The notes beneath the pieces are model-generated. The model was not told where the DNA came from. It worked only from the letters and a program-made list of their open reading frames with translations, and searched no databases. This document shows, piece after piece, positions 24,901 through 37,730 of a stretch of DNA of 64,000 nt (positions are counted from its first letter, which is position 1; every line of letters starts with the position of its first letter). The translations under genes were made by a program, and so were the position numbers. Origin of the DNA: Prinia subflava (Eukaryota; Chordata; Aves; Passeriformes; Cisticolidae); NCBI RefSeq assembly GCF_021018805.1, contig NC_086248.1, forward strand, positions 62,753,985 through 62,817,984, given 5' to 3'.

Positions 24901-26587
24901 GGTACATTTCCAATTTGGAACTGCTTAGCTCATGAGTTCATAATATAGCTGCTACAACTGAAAAGTACTGCAGCAGCACAGAAATAAAAAACATAAAGAA
25001 AACTCTGCAGACTTATAAACACATTATTTTTCTTCTTAATTGAGGTCCAGATGTTGAAAACACATGGATATAAATGCAATTTGGTTACTTTAAAACAAAA
25101 CTAATATATTTTAGTTCTTTTACTTGGAGGGTGTTATAGAATTTATAATTTCTATTTTACAGTTGTGTTATGTGATGCACACTAAGAGTTAGTGTTGTGT
25201 TACAAAATCACTAGTACAAAATAGGATGGATTTAGCTTCATCATCTCAACTATTTTTCCATAAGAATAAAATCTTTGTGGTAAGGGAAGAATTTGTGTAT
25301 TGGGTATTCAGTGCTCTGTTTCCATATGAGAATCAACCCAAAACAGAGATGCCTAATCTTTCAGGCAGTGCTAGCCACAGATCTGTGATGGAGCCATGTC
25401 AGTGTCTCATGCTGTAACTTCTTTCCAGCAATTTGTCATACCCTTGCCTCATGATCTGGTGTACACATGTGCATTGCAGGAACATCATGAGTAGATATAC
25501 AACACCTTCCCTATCATGATATTTTCCAAATCCATAAATGCTTGAATTATTGCATGACCAGCTGTGTGTATGCTCACCACTCCCAGTGTCATTGCCAGAT
25601 GTGTAGGCTTATTGCAGAGGAAAACTCTGAAAACCACATACAACAGCAACAAGCACCAGTTACACACCAAAGCAGGGCTGCTCCTGCCTCTAGATGTCTA
25701 TTTCTATCCTAGAAAACCTGCTCAGTGCACAAATATTTTGGGATGGCATCATGTTCTGACTGTCACATCAGTTTAAGCAGATGTATTAGTTTCCGTTTAT
25801 AGAACAAATAGACTTTACTGATAAAAGATTCAGCTACTTGATTTCAAAATCAATTTTATTGTGTTCTGAACAGGTGAAAATTGGTCCACTCATTCATGAA
25901 CTACTGCATGGGAATGAGATAGTTTGTTCAGCAGAGATATCAAACTGTGGTGAACAGGTTGCTGCAGTTTTAGTGATGAACTTAATTGCCATCCAGTGAC
26001 AATAAAATAACAGAGGGCATTGCAGGTCGAACTTCAAGTCTATCAGCAGAGCCCAGTGGGGAATCTTCCACAGTACCTGCTGCACTATTGTTCTCTCTAT
26101 TCAGTACTATCAGCACCTCCCTTTCTGATGAACACAAGGCATTTTCTTTTAAACCAAAAAAACCTCACAAATAGTTCTATGTACCAGGATGGTGTAATAA
26201 ATGATTTGCATAAGAAAGAGTGATTAGTCCCAAAATATCTCCTTGAAAAGCAAGGAGTTGAATTTTTGTCTTTAATGATAAAGTCTCATGTCACACTCAG
26301 TGTCTCATTGCAAGTCTCCTATAAAATCATTTGATTAGAAAAGCAGAGGATAATTGGCATGACAAAAACAAGGACACAAGAAGTGAGGCATTATGTGTTG
26401 TTTCCACAAATATTGCTGTTAATTGTGTCAATTAAATTATCTAATTAGTCTACAGTGAATCACTTGAACACACACTAGCACAAATTCAAAGCATATGTTC
26501 CTACAGAGGAACTAATAGATCTTAAAGGGTCAGAGTTTAGGAAAAGCCATCAGACACGGCATGAGCAAAGCATATATCTGATTTTAA
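21992..26587. other. AT-rich non-coding DNA, no gene seen
   Basis: Includes a 114-codon minus frame (22439-22783) and an 83-codon plus frame (22237-22488) that overlap in their ends and match no known protein. No exon continuing from the splice donor at 21796 was recognised. Confidence 0.65.
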
Positions 26588-26629
26588 TTTTGATAACTAT
26601 CAAAATATACATATATTGATAATTATCAA
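26588..26629. repeat. Pair of related TTGATA...TATCAA palindromes
   Basis: Two inverted repeats lie 10 bases apart. The first has 8-bp arms ttttgata and tatcaaaa around ac (26588-26605); the second is the perfect 14-bp palindrome ttgataattatcaa (26616-26629). Both put GATA cores in inverted orientation, so four GATA-type half-sites fall within 42 bases. A clustered binding site for GATA factors is one possibility; AT-rich chance is another. Confidence 0.7.
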
Positions 26630-26739
26630 ACATACTTAAGTATTTTACCGTTGATCCTGCTGCCTGGGAAGTGATCTGATAGTAAGCTTTACACGTGGCA
26701 TGACAAAAACAGTCCTGGACGTATCATGGGAAGGCTGAG

Positions 26740-27375
26740 CTCACATTACAAAGCTTTTGTGAAAGACAGGCCGTATGTGCTGGCCTGTGCTCCCCAAGTT
26801 TGGAGCAGGGCATACTGACCTGCACCTACTGCATAGACAGTACAGGGGAAGTGAAACTTGTACTAGTCCAACAAATGTTGCCAGGACCACCATCTCATCC
26901 ACAGGGACCAGCTGTCCAGGAATGGCCCATGCCCAAACCATGGAAGCCTCTTGCAGCCCCCAATTCAGAGGCCTGCTGGGAATAGTTGCTGGTCCATGCT
27001 CACTCCCAAAGGTGTCCAGGAGTAGTTTAGGTGAGTGGTAGTTCCCACAGGCCAAAACTAGCTTGGGCTGTTCTATCACTTGGACTGGTCAGGCAGTCAG
27101 TGACATCTGTTTTACTGACTGCATGATGCACTCTTAGAGGGTCACCACCATTCTATAGAGAGACCATAAGCAGATTGCAGACATTGGAATCATAAGTTTG
27201 ACGAAGAGACGAGTCCTCCTGCAATCTGAATTCCTTATCTATGTAAGCTATAAAAAGAAGCCTGTGGCCGCCCTCCTGCTGTTCTACACACACGTGTTAC
27301 CCAAACTGGTAGGCCAATAATCACCTTCATTATCCAGATGTCACCTTAATCTTTCACAACATCCCGAGTAAGATG
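26740..27375 (+). other. GC-elevated block, possible old LTR-retroelement remnant
   Basis: This stretch is clearly richer in G and C than its surroundings. From 26741 to 27079 it is free of stops in one frame on each strand (up to 112 codons), and from about 27100 to 27375 it carries promoter-like signals: a TATA-type tataaaaag at 27250-27258 followed by a CpG-bearing segment. That arrangement, an open internal segment followed by a TATA-bearing segment, would suit the 3' end of an endogenous retroelement. I could not recognise retroviral motifs with certainty or find matching terminal TG...CA ends or a target duplication. It could equally be unrelated unique sequence, and no function is proposed. 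Confidence 0.25.
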
Positions 27376-28929
27376 TGTTGCCGTGTGTGGAGAATGAGAA
27401 TGGCTTTAGAAGACTAAGGACAATGAAAAACTTGCATTCTGTTATTTGATACCTTCTGGAAGCAGTGTCTTCCAATCATAAGTACAGTATATCATAAGTA
27501 CTCCATAAACAGAGTGTCCAAAGGGTAGCTAGATACAGAATTTTTGGGGAAATCAATTTGGAGGAAGCTTCTGGAGGAGGCTGTCATTTTTCATTTGTCA
27601 CCATTTGTTGTTATTGCACATTGATGTTTTGTTTGTCATATTTCATATGTTTAATAAGAAATTAGATTCTTATTTAGTTATGGTATGACAAAGCTGCCTG
27701 AAAAACACAAGCACATACATATACTTTAATGCTGACCAAATTAACCCTTTTATCTGTCAAGATGATATACTCTACTGTTTTTAAATATAGCTAATTTTTA
27801 ATATAAACAAGTCTTAATACAAACCCAGAAACTGAATCTCTATAAAATATTATTTAGATTGTATCAAATGATAATTGAGATGAATTTGTAAGTGAAAAAG
27901 TGGAATATGAGCACAAAACTAATTTAGCTTCCTTAATCATAAATTAAATTTTTAATCAACTTTTGAAGCTGCAGTAATGTCCTCAGTAGTTTTAAGATCA
28001 AGTGTGAAAGAAAATTATGAAAACCTGTGAAATGTTAGAGCCTTTTTCAGCACTGAAAAGAGTTTGGTATAAGAACTTCTGTCTTTCATTCAATAAATAG
28101 ACACTTCCCCCCAAAAATGGTTACATACCTACAAGTCAGAGAATTTCTTAGTCTCTTCATAACTAAAATTATTTCCTGATTTATTGTCTGCAATGGAGGT
28201 ACTAAAATTTTGGAATCAAATTTAATCACTAGATAGGGACATTTACCATAGTTGGAGATTCACAGCAATTTTGTGAATTGTATCATTGTTCCAGAAAGCT
28301 ACAATATCTGTCTATGCCTCTGCCTATAAGTGCAGGAGGCTACTTCACAAAAATATCAGGGTCTAAACTAAGGGCTTATCTAACTTTTTGTTATATAAAT
28401 ATCATATGTTTATATAAACTTGAGAGTGTTCATGTTCTAGGTCACCTTACTTCTTCTTTTTAACTGAAGATATTATATTATGACACAGTTGTTCAGGAAC
28501 AAAGGTTTATTGAAACAGTATTTGTAGACGTGCTTCCAAGGATTGGGTGGGTCTTGTAGAAAGAAAGAATAAATCTTGAATATCTGTATTACCAGGAAAA
28601 CACCCTACACCTTTGGCATGGTCAGTTCACTCTGAATAGTAACAATGATGTTTTGTTTCCCTCTCAGTTATGTCTTTATTGCAAAGCTTAATTTTTTCTT
28701 TTGCTATTTTTTACAGAATTGTTTTCAGAATCTGTAGTTGTAGCAAAGCAAAAGTGAAGTGCTTGATTGTCCAGAAAAATTATGGAAGTAGATGTTTTAA
28801 GAGGGAAAGTATTAGTTTTAGAAAGTGAGCCAAAATTTTATTAACTTAATGATCTTACCTGCATGCTGACCAGTCAGAAATAGAGATAGCCTTGGCACTG
28901 CACTTGTAACCACAGCCTGGCAATATTTT
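27376..28929. other. AT-rich non-coding DNA, nothing recognised
   Basis: Between the GC-elevated block at 26.7-27.4 kb and the plus-strand CR1. No open frame above 61 codons and no repeat was seen. Confidence 0.7.
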
Positions 28930-29477
28930 TGTTTTCTGCTACATCCTGTTCTACTTAGCACCTGTTAAATTGCATCTAGAAGACTGGTCCAGTTTTAGGT
29001 ACCCTGGCAAAGGAAAGACATTGGTAAAGTAAAGCAAAGCAAGGTTTACCAAGATGGCCGGGGATGGAGGACACAGCTGTTGAGGAGGGGCTGAGGGACC
29101 AGTGCTGATTCAGCCAGGGGCAGAGACAAGTTCAGAAGGACCTTACAGCAACCCTCAGAATCTGGGAGGGGGCTGGGAGGGAGGTTCAGCAAGAAGACAG
29201 TGTTGAGCCCTTTACAGTGGGGCTTGGTTGGAGGATAAGAGAAAACAGACTGCAGTTGAAAAAACAGGCTTGACTGGATGTCAGAAAACCCTTTTTTCAC
29301 TGTGAGAGCAGTCAAGAAGTGGAACAGATTTTGCATTCCTCACCCTCAGGGGTGTTCAAAATCTAACTGGATACAATCCTGAGATACCTGAGTAGCTGAC
29401 CCTGTTTTGAGTATGAGATTGGAATAAAGATTGCTGAAGGTCACTTCCAGCTTGAATGATTCTGTGATCCTGTTATT
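28930..29477 (+). mobile_element. CR1 LINE 3' portion, old copy
   Basis: A diverged CR1 copy on the plus strand. It starts in sequence resembling the CR1 segment that encodes the end of reverse transcriptase (the ctggtccagttttaggtacc stretch near 28985 and the accaagatggccggggatgg stretch near 29047). It then has a recognisable V-K-K-W-N-R-F block near 29310-29330, and ends with the CR1 3' tail features: a ggtcacttccagcttgaat-type string followed by atgattctgtgatcctg at about 29455-29473. Many indels and stops show that it is old. The first 60-100 bases are assigned with less certainty. Its 3' end faces the 3' end of the minus-strand CR1 fragment that begins about 130 bases further on. Confidence 0.85.
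29164..29181 (+). other. G-quadruplex-type motif
   Basis: Four G runs, of 3, 5, 3 and 3 bases, are separated by a, ct and a, giving a very compact G-quadruplex pattern on the plus strand. It lies inside the plus-strand CR1 copy. Loops of one or two bases favour a stable quadruplex. Confidence 0.7.
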
Positions 29478-29608
29478 TTATAACTTGGAATAAGAGTGAT
29501 TTACATATATTTATCTGCGAAAAAAACTTGACCTGGAGAGCACTTTAATTTAATAACTACCAGTTGGCTCTTCACTCCTTACTGTTTAGCAGTTTTGTGC
29601 AATAGTGG

Positions 29609-29715
29609 ATCATAGAATCATTTAGATTTGAAAAGACCTCTAAGATCATGGAGTTCAACTCTTAGCACTGCCAAGTCCACCACTAAACCATGTCTCTAAT
29701 ATATTCCAGTATGGA
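29609..29715 (-). mobile_element. CR1 LINE 3'-end fragment
   Basis: About 105 bases matching the extreme 3' end of a CR1 element in reverse orientation. On the plus strand it opens with atcatagaatcatttagatt, followed by a gaaaagacctctaagatcatggag-like segment and cactgccaagtccaccac, a very common string in bird genomes. Only the 3' tip is present, as expected from strong 5' truncation during target-primed reverse transcription. It lies tail to tail with the plus-strand CR1 that ends near 29477. Confidence 0.85.
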
Positions 29716-30549
29716 CCACTGCTCATAAGAAATCACTACCTCTAGAAAAAAGCCCCAGAAGACAACACTGTACAATACTAATGCAATATAATCATCAACA
29801 AAACTCTATGCATTTTATACTGTGATATCTTGGCAGAACATATATTACAAGTGAAACTAAGATGCTTTATGTCTTGATGTAGCTGACTAACTTTGATGCT
29901 ACAATTAATTTGGGCAGGGACAGCTGCCTTATAATTAAGAATAAGTGTTTGCTTTGTCAGACCTCAGATTTTACATTATTGGAAATGTTCTTCTTTTGCC
30001 AATATAGATAGCTAGTGTTTTAGGTTAAGTTTCCACTGAGGGTTAGGAAGACATTTCCTTCTCTACTAGTTTCCCAAATGCATAGATTAATTTGCTTTCA
30101 CTGTGCATTGAGCTATTTCAAGAATGATTGTATTCGTTCTGCACTGTAAGAAATTGATGTCATGCCTCCAAAGCATGGGTGGTCCAAACAAAACAGTAAA
30201 TGAGGTTACACCTGGGGTTTGGGACTGCTCTCCCTGTCTCCATTCAGTAGTGCTCCCTCCCTTCTCACAAGCAGCAGCTGCCAAACACACTGGTTTCTGC
30301 ACCTCCCACAGGAAGTTCTGGTGGGTAGAAGGCAATATTTTGTTGTTCCTGCAGTATTTGCTGATCTAAAGGTTGTTCTCTTTTACCTCTTCAAGAAAAA
30401 GCAATGTGCTGTATTCATCTTGCAGATTATTGGATTGCACTACTTTCCACTTGTGAAAAAAATCCTCCTGGACAAAAATTATACAGGCTCATATTGCCTT
30501 CTCCTTTCCTTCTCAATTCTTCCTTATAATAACTTGGTTTATACATTCC

Positions 30550-30578
30550 AACTCTGGCTTTGAGTTGAAAGCAGAGTT
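30550..30578. repeat. 11-bp-stem hairpin with one bulge
   Basis: aactctggcttt (30550-30561) pairs with aaagcagagtt (30568-30578) except for one unpaired g, leaving a 6-base loop gagttg. The structure is small and isolated and has no flanking sign of an RNA gene. Confidence 0.7.
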
Positions 30579-32324
30579 ACTGAAATACGCCTCAGTATCA
30601 CAAGCAAGTGTATGTTTGTCTTTTAGAGACAGAAGAACAGCGTCTACAAATCCTTCATAGTTGTGATGCTGTGCAGGAACCTCCTCAAACACACCAAACT
30701 ACACGTAACATAACGAAAAATAACATCAAGGTCAGTAAAAGCAGGGAAAGGAACCCATGGTATAGAAGAAGAAACAGCTCTTGATTTTTCTTCTGAGACT
30801 GACTTTCTCCTCTTATTCTATGGTTTTAAAATATTGAACGTCCCTAGCACATGACCTTTATCCGGTACATCACGAATTCATTTTGCCTTTCTATTTTATT
30901 TAAAGATAGATGTCATTGATTTTATTGACTACTCTTCTTCACAGACAGTGCAGGTGTTCTAATGAAACTTAGCACAAGTGTTACAGCCTCTTAAAATCTG
31001 ATTTCTTTTCTATCTACTGGTCTGCATAATCCAGAAATAATTAGGCACTCATGGAAAGAAATATCACAAACCAAGTTCAAATATAGTCATAAATATATAT
31101 ACAGGATTTTTTTCCCCTTTTGGAAGGAAACAAATAGTCTTATGGCAACTTTAATTTACTCATATTAATTATCAGAAATTGGAATATGATGACAAAATTT
31201 TCGAAATGCAACATGTTACAAGAATTGCACTATTTTTAAAATGAAATTGAAATATTTTTTAAAAAAATCATGTTTTTAATAGCAACTAAGAAGTGCTTAC
31301 TAAAAAAAATTATTGCTTTCCATGAAAACCAGGAAAGAACATTTATACACTATAAGCCTCAGAAATGTGTCCATTTTCTGAGATGGAAAGGCTTTGTTTG
31401 CTTAGAACACTTGTTTAATATGGATCAAGGGATTAGGTTGTCTTTACTTGACTAGCATTACAGTTTCAAAGTCATATCAATGGCCAAAGTTTCACTCTTC
31501 CATATGCTGAAATTTCTCATTTATGGGTAGAAGATACCCTCAATGAAGAAAACAAATGTTTCAGAAATTGCTGCAAAATATACTGGAAAAGTTTGGAACT
31601 CTCTACCACACACAATTATTCTGGACAAAAGTTGTCTTCCCAAATGGCATATACTACTGGATTTCCTTAGGGAAGAGTCATCCAAAGGACTGCTTTCTAA
31701 AGCAAGGGTAAGTATCTATTGATCACAAGAGGTGCAGAAGCAGCTGATTGCATCTACGTGTGTTTTCTTATGGGGGTATGTGTGCTGCATTTCGTAGTTT
31801 GCTTTGCCGTCATCCAGGCCTATCCCTGTCTTTCATCAGATTCTGCAGAAGTGCTGGAAGGTCCTGGAAACTTCTTCCTACATGCATGCTCTAATTTAGC
31901 TATGCCCATATGTGTCTTTTAGTGCTTCTGACCTCAGAAACCTGTGTGATACCTATGGTTTGGAAGACAATGGTAGTAGTAAGACAAGTAGTTGACCTTA
32001 CTTATTAGATACTGCATACATGTGCTAGGTGTAACTGAAAGAAATAAAAAATATATTTCCTTCCCCAAAGAGTTTGTAGCTGAAGCAGAGGAGAGAAATA
32101 AGAAAGGGGGTAAGAAGGAAATAAAAGGAAAATGATTCCTTTTAGATGGAACTCATGTTGTGGGGCTTTAAGTTCACTTTCTTACTTAGTAATAGTTAAA
32201 TATTTAATAGATAAACAAGAATCATACTATCACTATTGCCTCAAGTCTAGGAAAAAGACCCAAATTGTTAAGATCTTTACAATTCTGTGCTCCATAAAGT
32301 TTTCTTTATAAAGATGTATTATTA

Positions 32325-32347
32325 TGAGATTGGGTGAGATTGGGTGA
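32325..32347 (+). repeat. 10-bp tandem duplication
   Basis: tgagattggg occurs twice in direct succession and is followed by tga, the start of a third unit. Confidence 0.8.
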
Positions 32348-35300
32348 CACATGAAGTCAAATTAAGATATGAGAGAGAAAACATTTAGGTAAAAATTACA
32401 GAGAATGTTGAAATTATTAAGAGCTAATGGAGAACACATGTATAAATGGGTGGGAATAAACCCCCTTTTGTGCCTGGAGTTCACTGAAATGTGTCCCTTT
32501 TCAATCCTACATAAGAATTATTTCTGGAGCAAGATTTACAATGTTGTCTAGTATGTGAGAATCTTAAACCTGGTATCTTCCTGTATCGGAACACTTACAA
32601 TAATGTAATGGCTACATCAGGATCACTGTGATAAAATAGAATATTGAGCACCTATAATAATTATACCAATACTGAACTCAATGAGGATATGTCATTTCTC
32701 CTGACCATATTACGGGTTTGTGTACACGCTTGTTTCCAAGGCCTGTTGCATTCTACTCAGGTAACTTCTGCCTACAGCACATTTAGCCCACAGTGAAAAG
32801 CTGCATGTTGGAAAGCAAATACAATGCGTGTCACTGTTGGTAGAAGACACAGCTGTAGCTTCCCACTTATTAGGCTGAAAATGTATCCTGTATTGCTTTG
32901 GGCTTTGTCAGCACACACAGTGTGCAGTTTTGATACAACACAGGCTGATCTAACCAGACACAATGTGATTCATGTAACAAACAGCACAGGAAAGAGATTT
33001 GCTTTTTTAATGGATAAAAACAGGCAACTCCTTAACAACAACATTTGCAGCTGTCCTTTCATATTTGAGATAAATATGGTTATTAATAAGTACTTGACTC
33101 TACATCCATATTGAATTTCTGCTTGTTTGTTTGTTCAGAAACCAGACATGTCACCAATGTGATGTTTCAGAGACATTTGCAAGCTTCATAGAACACCACA
33201 TGTAGATCATACTCTGCCTACTGGGACCCGCTGAAACATCACAGCATCTTTCAGACATGCAGTTCTACCTTGTCCATTTTGCTCTCAGTAGCAGCAGCAT
33301 ATTGTAGATATGCACAGCCATTAAATCTGGAATTGCTTTCTGCATACTGGAAATAATGTTTATGTATTTTTTTGTGCAGAGGAAAAAGAATGTCCTGACC
33401 TAGTAAATACATTTCTCTGGCATCAACTATTCTAGTTACAGACCTGGCATTACAAAATGCAGTGCTGAACTGTGCTTATTGGACAACTGTTGTCAATCCA
33501 ACCACTCATTGAGTCAGCATTTCTCTTTTCTGCAGAGTATGATCACACTACTGGAAATGATAAAGAATTGCTCTCCTGGATGTTCCTAATTGAGCTTGTT
33601 GGGAAAATATTCTGCAGCAGCTCAGAGATGGATGAATATCTTTGACAGCACCTCATATAAAGAAAGTTACTTTTAGATTTGCTTAGTCACAGACAAAACT
33701 CTCAGTGCCTGCAAGAGTCAACAGAAACAGGAGGCTAAAGTCTCCATGAGCCATCTGCGAGCCATGGAGCCACTGCTGTCAGACAGAGCCAAGAGCTTAA
33801 GGAGTGCTTACTACCCATAGAAACACAATAGGAGACACCAAGATAAAAAAAGGAGAAAAAAATTATTGCAGTTGTCTCATGCACTGTTCCAGCTCCCAGG
33901 AGTTTGCTGCTGGCACAATGCACCCAGCTGAAGGTACACCAAGTACAACTTGCATTGTGCAGTTAGCATCCTACCCAGCTCTCTCAGGAGACAGATGTTT
34001 TGCTGCTTAGCCTACAGGCTGCATTTCACAGACATTGTCCAGGGCCTTAAATCAAGGACAATTTTCTTAATCTGATAAATTACAGTGGACACAGAAGATA
34101 GAAACAATTAACTTTTGTTCTTTTCCAGGAGAAACTGTTGTCTGTTTGCTTTGACCTTCTGTCTCGCAAATTAGGCAATCTTCTGAATTTTATCAGGGTC
34201 TTTGATGTCAGATTCTGAAAATAAAGATTGCCCTACTATGTGGAAAATTTTAAAAAATTTAGAACCAGGTACAATCATGGGTGGCTCATGTTTTCATTTT
34301 GTGGAAAATTATCATCCATATAAGTGGGCTCAACAAGTCAACATAGTCCTTATGCAAGGATTTGTAGACACCTTTTTCTTAAACACATATTTCCAAAATC
34401 CACACCATCCAAGCAGGCAGTGAAGTATAAACAACACTTCCCTGTGAGCTTCAGTGCTTCTTTCTGCATCTCTTGCTATTAGCTCTGGTGCCAAGCTATA
34501 AGCATTCTTCCAGTTACTCAAACACTACAGATATAACCTGGTATTTAACATACATTGATTGTTATATTCACTGTTATAGTTAGTCTTGTTATTTTAATTG
34601 CTTATTACTGATATTAGAACAAGAAAGATGATCTGTGGTAGAAGTAGAAAGTGACAATGTACCTATAAACAACTATCAAAAGGGAAATGCTGTGCTTGAG
34701 GAGAATAAAGCCTCAGATTTGGGTATTGAGTCCTGTGTGACTATAAAGCTTCTTGAAACAGTCACAGCACCTTTAGTTACTGAGCCATAGTTTAAAATCT
34801 TTCCAGTTAAAGGAGGAAAAAAATCATTGTTTTGGGTAGCACATGGGCTTCTTCCATATACTTTGTCCCTGAGGACAAAGTCATGCATTAACTGTATTAT
34901 AAAACTCCAACAGAACATTGAAAGGTCATATTTAATGGACTGAAAAATTCTCAAGGAATGTAAATGACCAGGACTAGAGAAACAGCATTAAAAGCTGCAG
35001 ATGTCTGTAAATAGCATAGCCTTGTAGAGCTGTGCAGGCATGAGGAAGAACTACATGTTGAGACTTGGGTAATGTTTAGTCCTTCTGAACTTGGCCAGCA
35101 CTACAGGAATTGAGTAAGTGATGGAGAACATATAAGCAAAGGAAACATTCATGCAGAGAAAATAGCTGTGCTCCCAAATGTTTTTTATACCTTATGTTTG
35201 TCAACCCTCAGCACTTCCCGTGAACCAGAACATTTCTTATCACTGAACTTTTAGTTGAAAAACACTCCAAGGCAATAACATTTGGTTGCCCAGTTGCAAA

Positions 35301-37680
35301 CCACATTACTGTGTCCACAAAGTTCTGAGCTGGGAAGTCACTTAGTTATCATCATTTATCTAGTTCCTGATATCTGGTAACTGAGCTTTTGAGGCCTTTA
35401 AAATGTTTTTGTTGTGTTTCCAGTTTAAAAGCTTCCATTGTAGTTTATGCTTCCCAGTTTTGTATGTTTCTTCATTAAGATCATGGGTTTGGTTGCATTC
35501 TCACTAAGGAAAATGTATATAAGCCTGCATCTGGGGCAAAGTTAATGTCAAAAAGAGTACCTATTTGGTAGCAGAGGCACAGTATGTTCCTATCTGCCTA
35601 AAATACTCTGTCTGAACCTATGTTCTGTAACAGATCCCTCTATTCAAAAGGTGCAGCCATGGGCTATGCTTCTGGTTATAAGATGCTTGTGCACAAATTG
35701 TAAATTTGAGACACAACAAAATCACCGAGCATAATAAACTGCAAAAGAGTTGCAGCAGCAGAAGAATGCAGTTACTTCACTGAAGTTTAGCATATGCTTT
35801 CAGCCAACATTTGTCTTTACATTAAGCTTTCTTGATGAGGTTAAAGCATATAGCTGTAGTCTACTTACCCTGCTTTGCAGAGAAAAGTCATTTTTATTAG
35901 AGCAGAAAAGACTGAACTGTGAAATGATGTAAATGTAACACTGATCAGGATTTAAAGAGAAAAATTAGAATATGTGAGAAACCACCATGACTTTAGACAT
36001 TCATGCTTTTGCATACACACTTCTACAGAAGAATGAATGTAGTGCTCAGGCTAGTTTTCCCTCTCTCAGATGTTTGTATCACAGCAATCACAGTATCTAG
36101 GTGCCAGTTTTGACAAAATTTCACTTGGAAAGAAACAGTTATTATAGGTTTCATTGTGAAATAACTGGTTATGTGTCAGCAGCTGCTGTACAGAACTGCA
36201 AATACATCAGTGACTGTACAGAATGAGTGTTAGAGGGATTAAATACACATCACTGAGTCCTGGAGAGACTGCAGGCAGTGTAGAATACTGTATGACATTC
36301 CCCTTCTCCAAAAGGCTTTCCCAAGGAAACACCTTTAGAGACATCCCAGAAAGGCAAAGTTCAATCCAAAGAAAAGAGATTCCTAAAAACCATAATCCCA
36401 GTATACATTTATGTTCTTTAGAAAAGTCAATTAAATGTACCTCATTCAGTTACCTTTGATGGATTTTAATGGTATTAAAATTGACTCCCTAATTCTAAGA
36501 AAGACTCCAATAGAGATGCTAATATTGTATTGGCAGAGGCAACTAGTGCTAGTAATAGCTTGATGAAGCAATTAGCATTTTAATAGATTTATATACAACA
36601 CTAGTTGCATTATACTGCATCTACCATTAGTGAAATCTTGGATATTGTAGTCATTTGCTAAAGTAGGTAGTTATCTGATACTTGGTTTGGGTCTTATGAA
36701 AATGGATCATTAAATCAATTTCCAGGAAGTACATACCACAATATTTTCAAGTACAATTTGTATGAGTGTATATATTTTCAGTAAGACCTTTGTACTTTAA
36801 TTCATCCCTGATAATTCAGGCTTCTACAGTTTCACTACTTATAAATATATTAGGAAAGTAAGATCTATGTTTCTCCTTGTGAGATGCAGAGAATATTATC
36901 CACTGTTATTCCAAATCATGCAGCTATATGTGTCTCACATCCAGGCCTCTTTCTACTGATTGACTCACTTAAAAATAGTTTGTTTTTCCAGATATTTCTT
37001 TAAAAGGTAGGATTTAATTCTTCTAATAAAAAATAAACACATGCCGACATGAAGTGTAGAATACAAAAGAAAGGAAAAAGTTTGTATTCTTTTTTGAAAC
37101 ATCACCTGCATAGGCAGGATGCCATTGTCTCTGTGGCTATTATCCTCAAAGGTATTTTAAGTCGCTGTTTTCTGTTCTGAGCTGATTTTCTGAGTGAATA
37201 AAAATCACAACACAATAAATTTTAAAGCAAAACTTTCTCAGACAATTTGAAAAATCCGAGGAACAGCAGCAGAAGCGTCCATTGTCTGGATTGCCCTGGC
37301 ATCCAGAGAAGGTATCAAGATCTTGGTAATCAAAAGTCTTACTGCTGAAGCCCTGGATATATTCAGCTATTTCTGGGAAAACAACTTTGCTTATATTCTG
37401 AGCACTTGGGGTTGCTTATCAACTACTATGTGTACCTCTTAGCCTTCTTGATTATTTAGAGCTCTTAAACAGAAATGGTTGGATTACAATAAGGAGTGTC
37501 TTTGGGGTTTTGTTTTTTTATGTGCTAAGTGTGATTTTGAACAAAATATTTATTCAAAAGAGTCAGAAAATATTCTTTTTCTACAATCAATCTTTCTATG
37601 GTTTTGTATACTTTCAATATTCATACTCATAGAAGGAGGTTTAGGGAAATCTGGGCTTTCTGGTTCATAAATACCAAAAG

Positions 37681-37730
37681 AAAAAAAAAAAAAAAAAAGG
37701 AAAGAAGAACGCAAAGAAAGAAAAAAAGTA
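37681..37730 (+). repeat. A18 tract and purine-rich extension
   Basis: Eighteen A are followed by about 30 bases of A/G-rich sequence (ggaaagaagaacgcaaag). This is a simple purine-rich low-complexity tract. Confidence 0.85.

Larger units (their letters stand above)
29716..37680. other. AT-rich non-coding DNA, no gene seen
   Basis: About 8 kb with no recognised element. The largest frames (114 codons at 30219-30563 plus, 96 codons at 32824-33114 plus, 92 codons at 34676-34954 minus) have no family resemblance. The bulged hairpin at 30550 and a 10-bp tandem repeat at 32325 are the only structures noted. Confidence 0.7.

Noticed and set aside
29046..29336. 96-codon minus-strand frame
   Set aside because: Antisense to the plus-strand CR1 copy.
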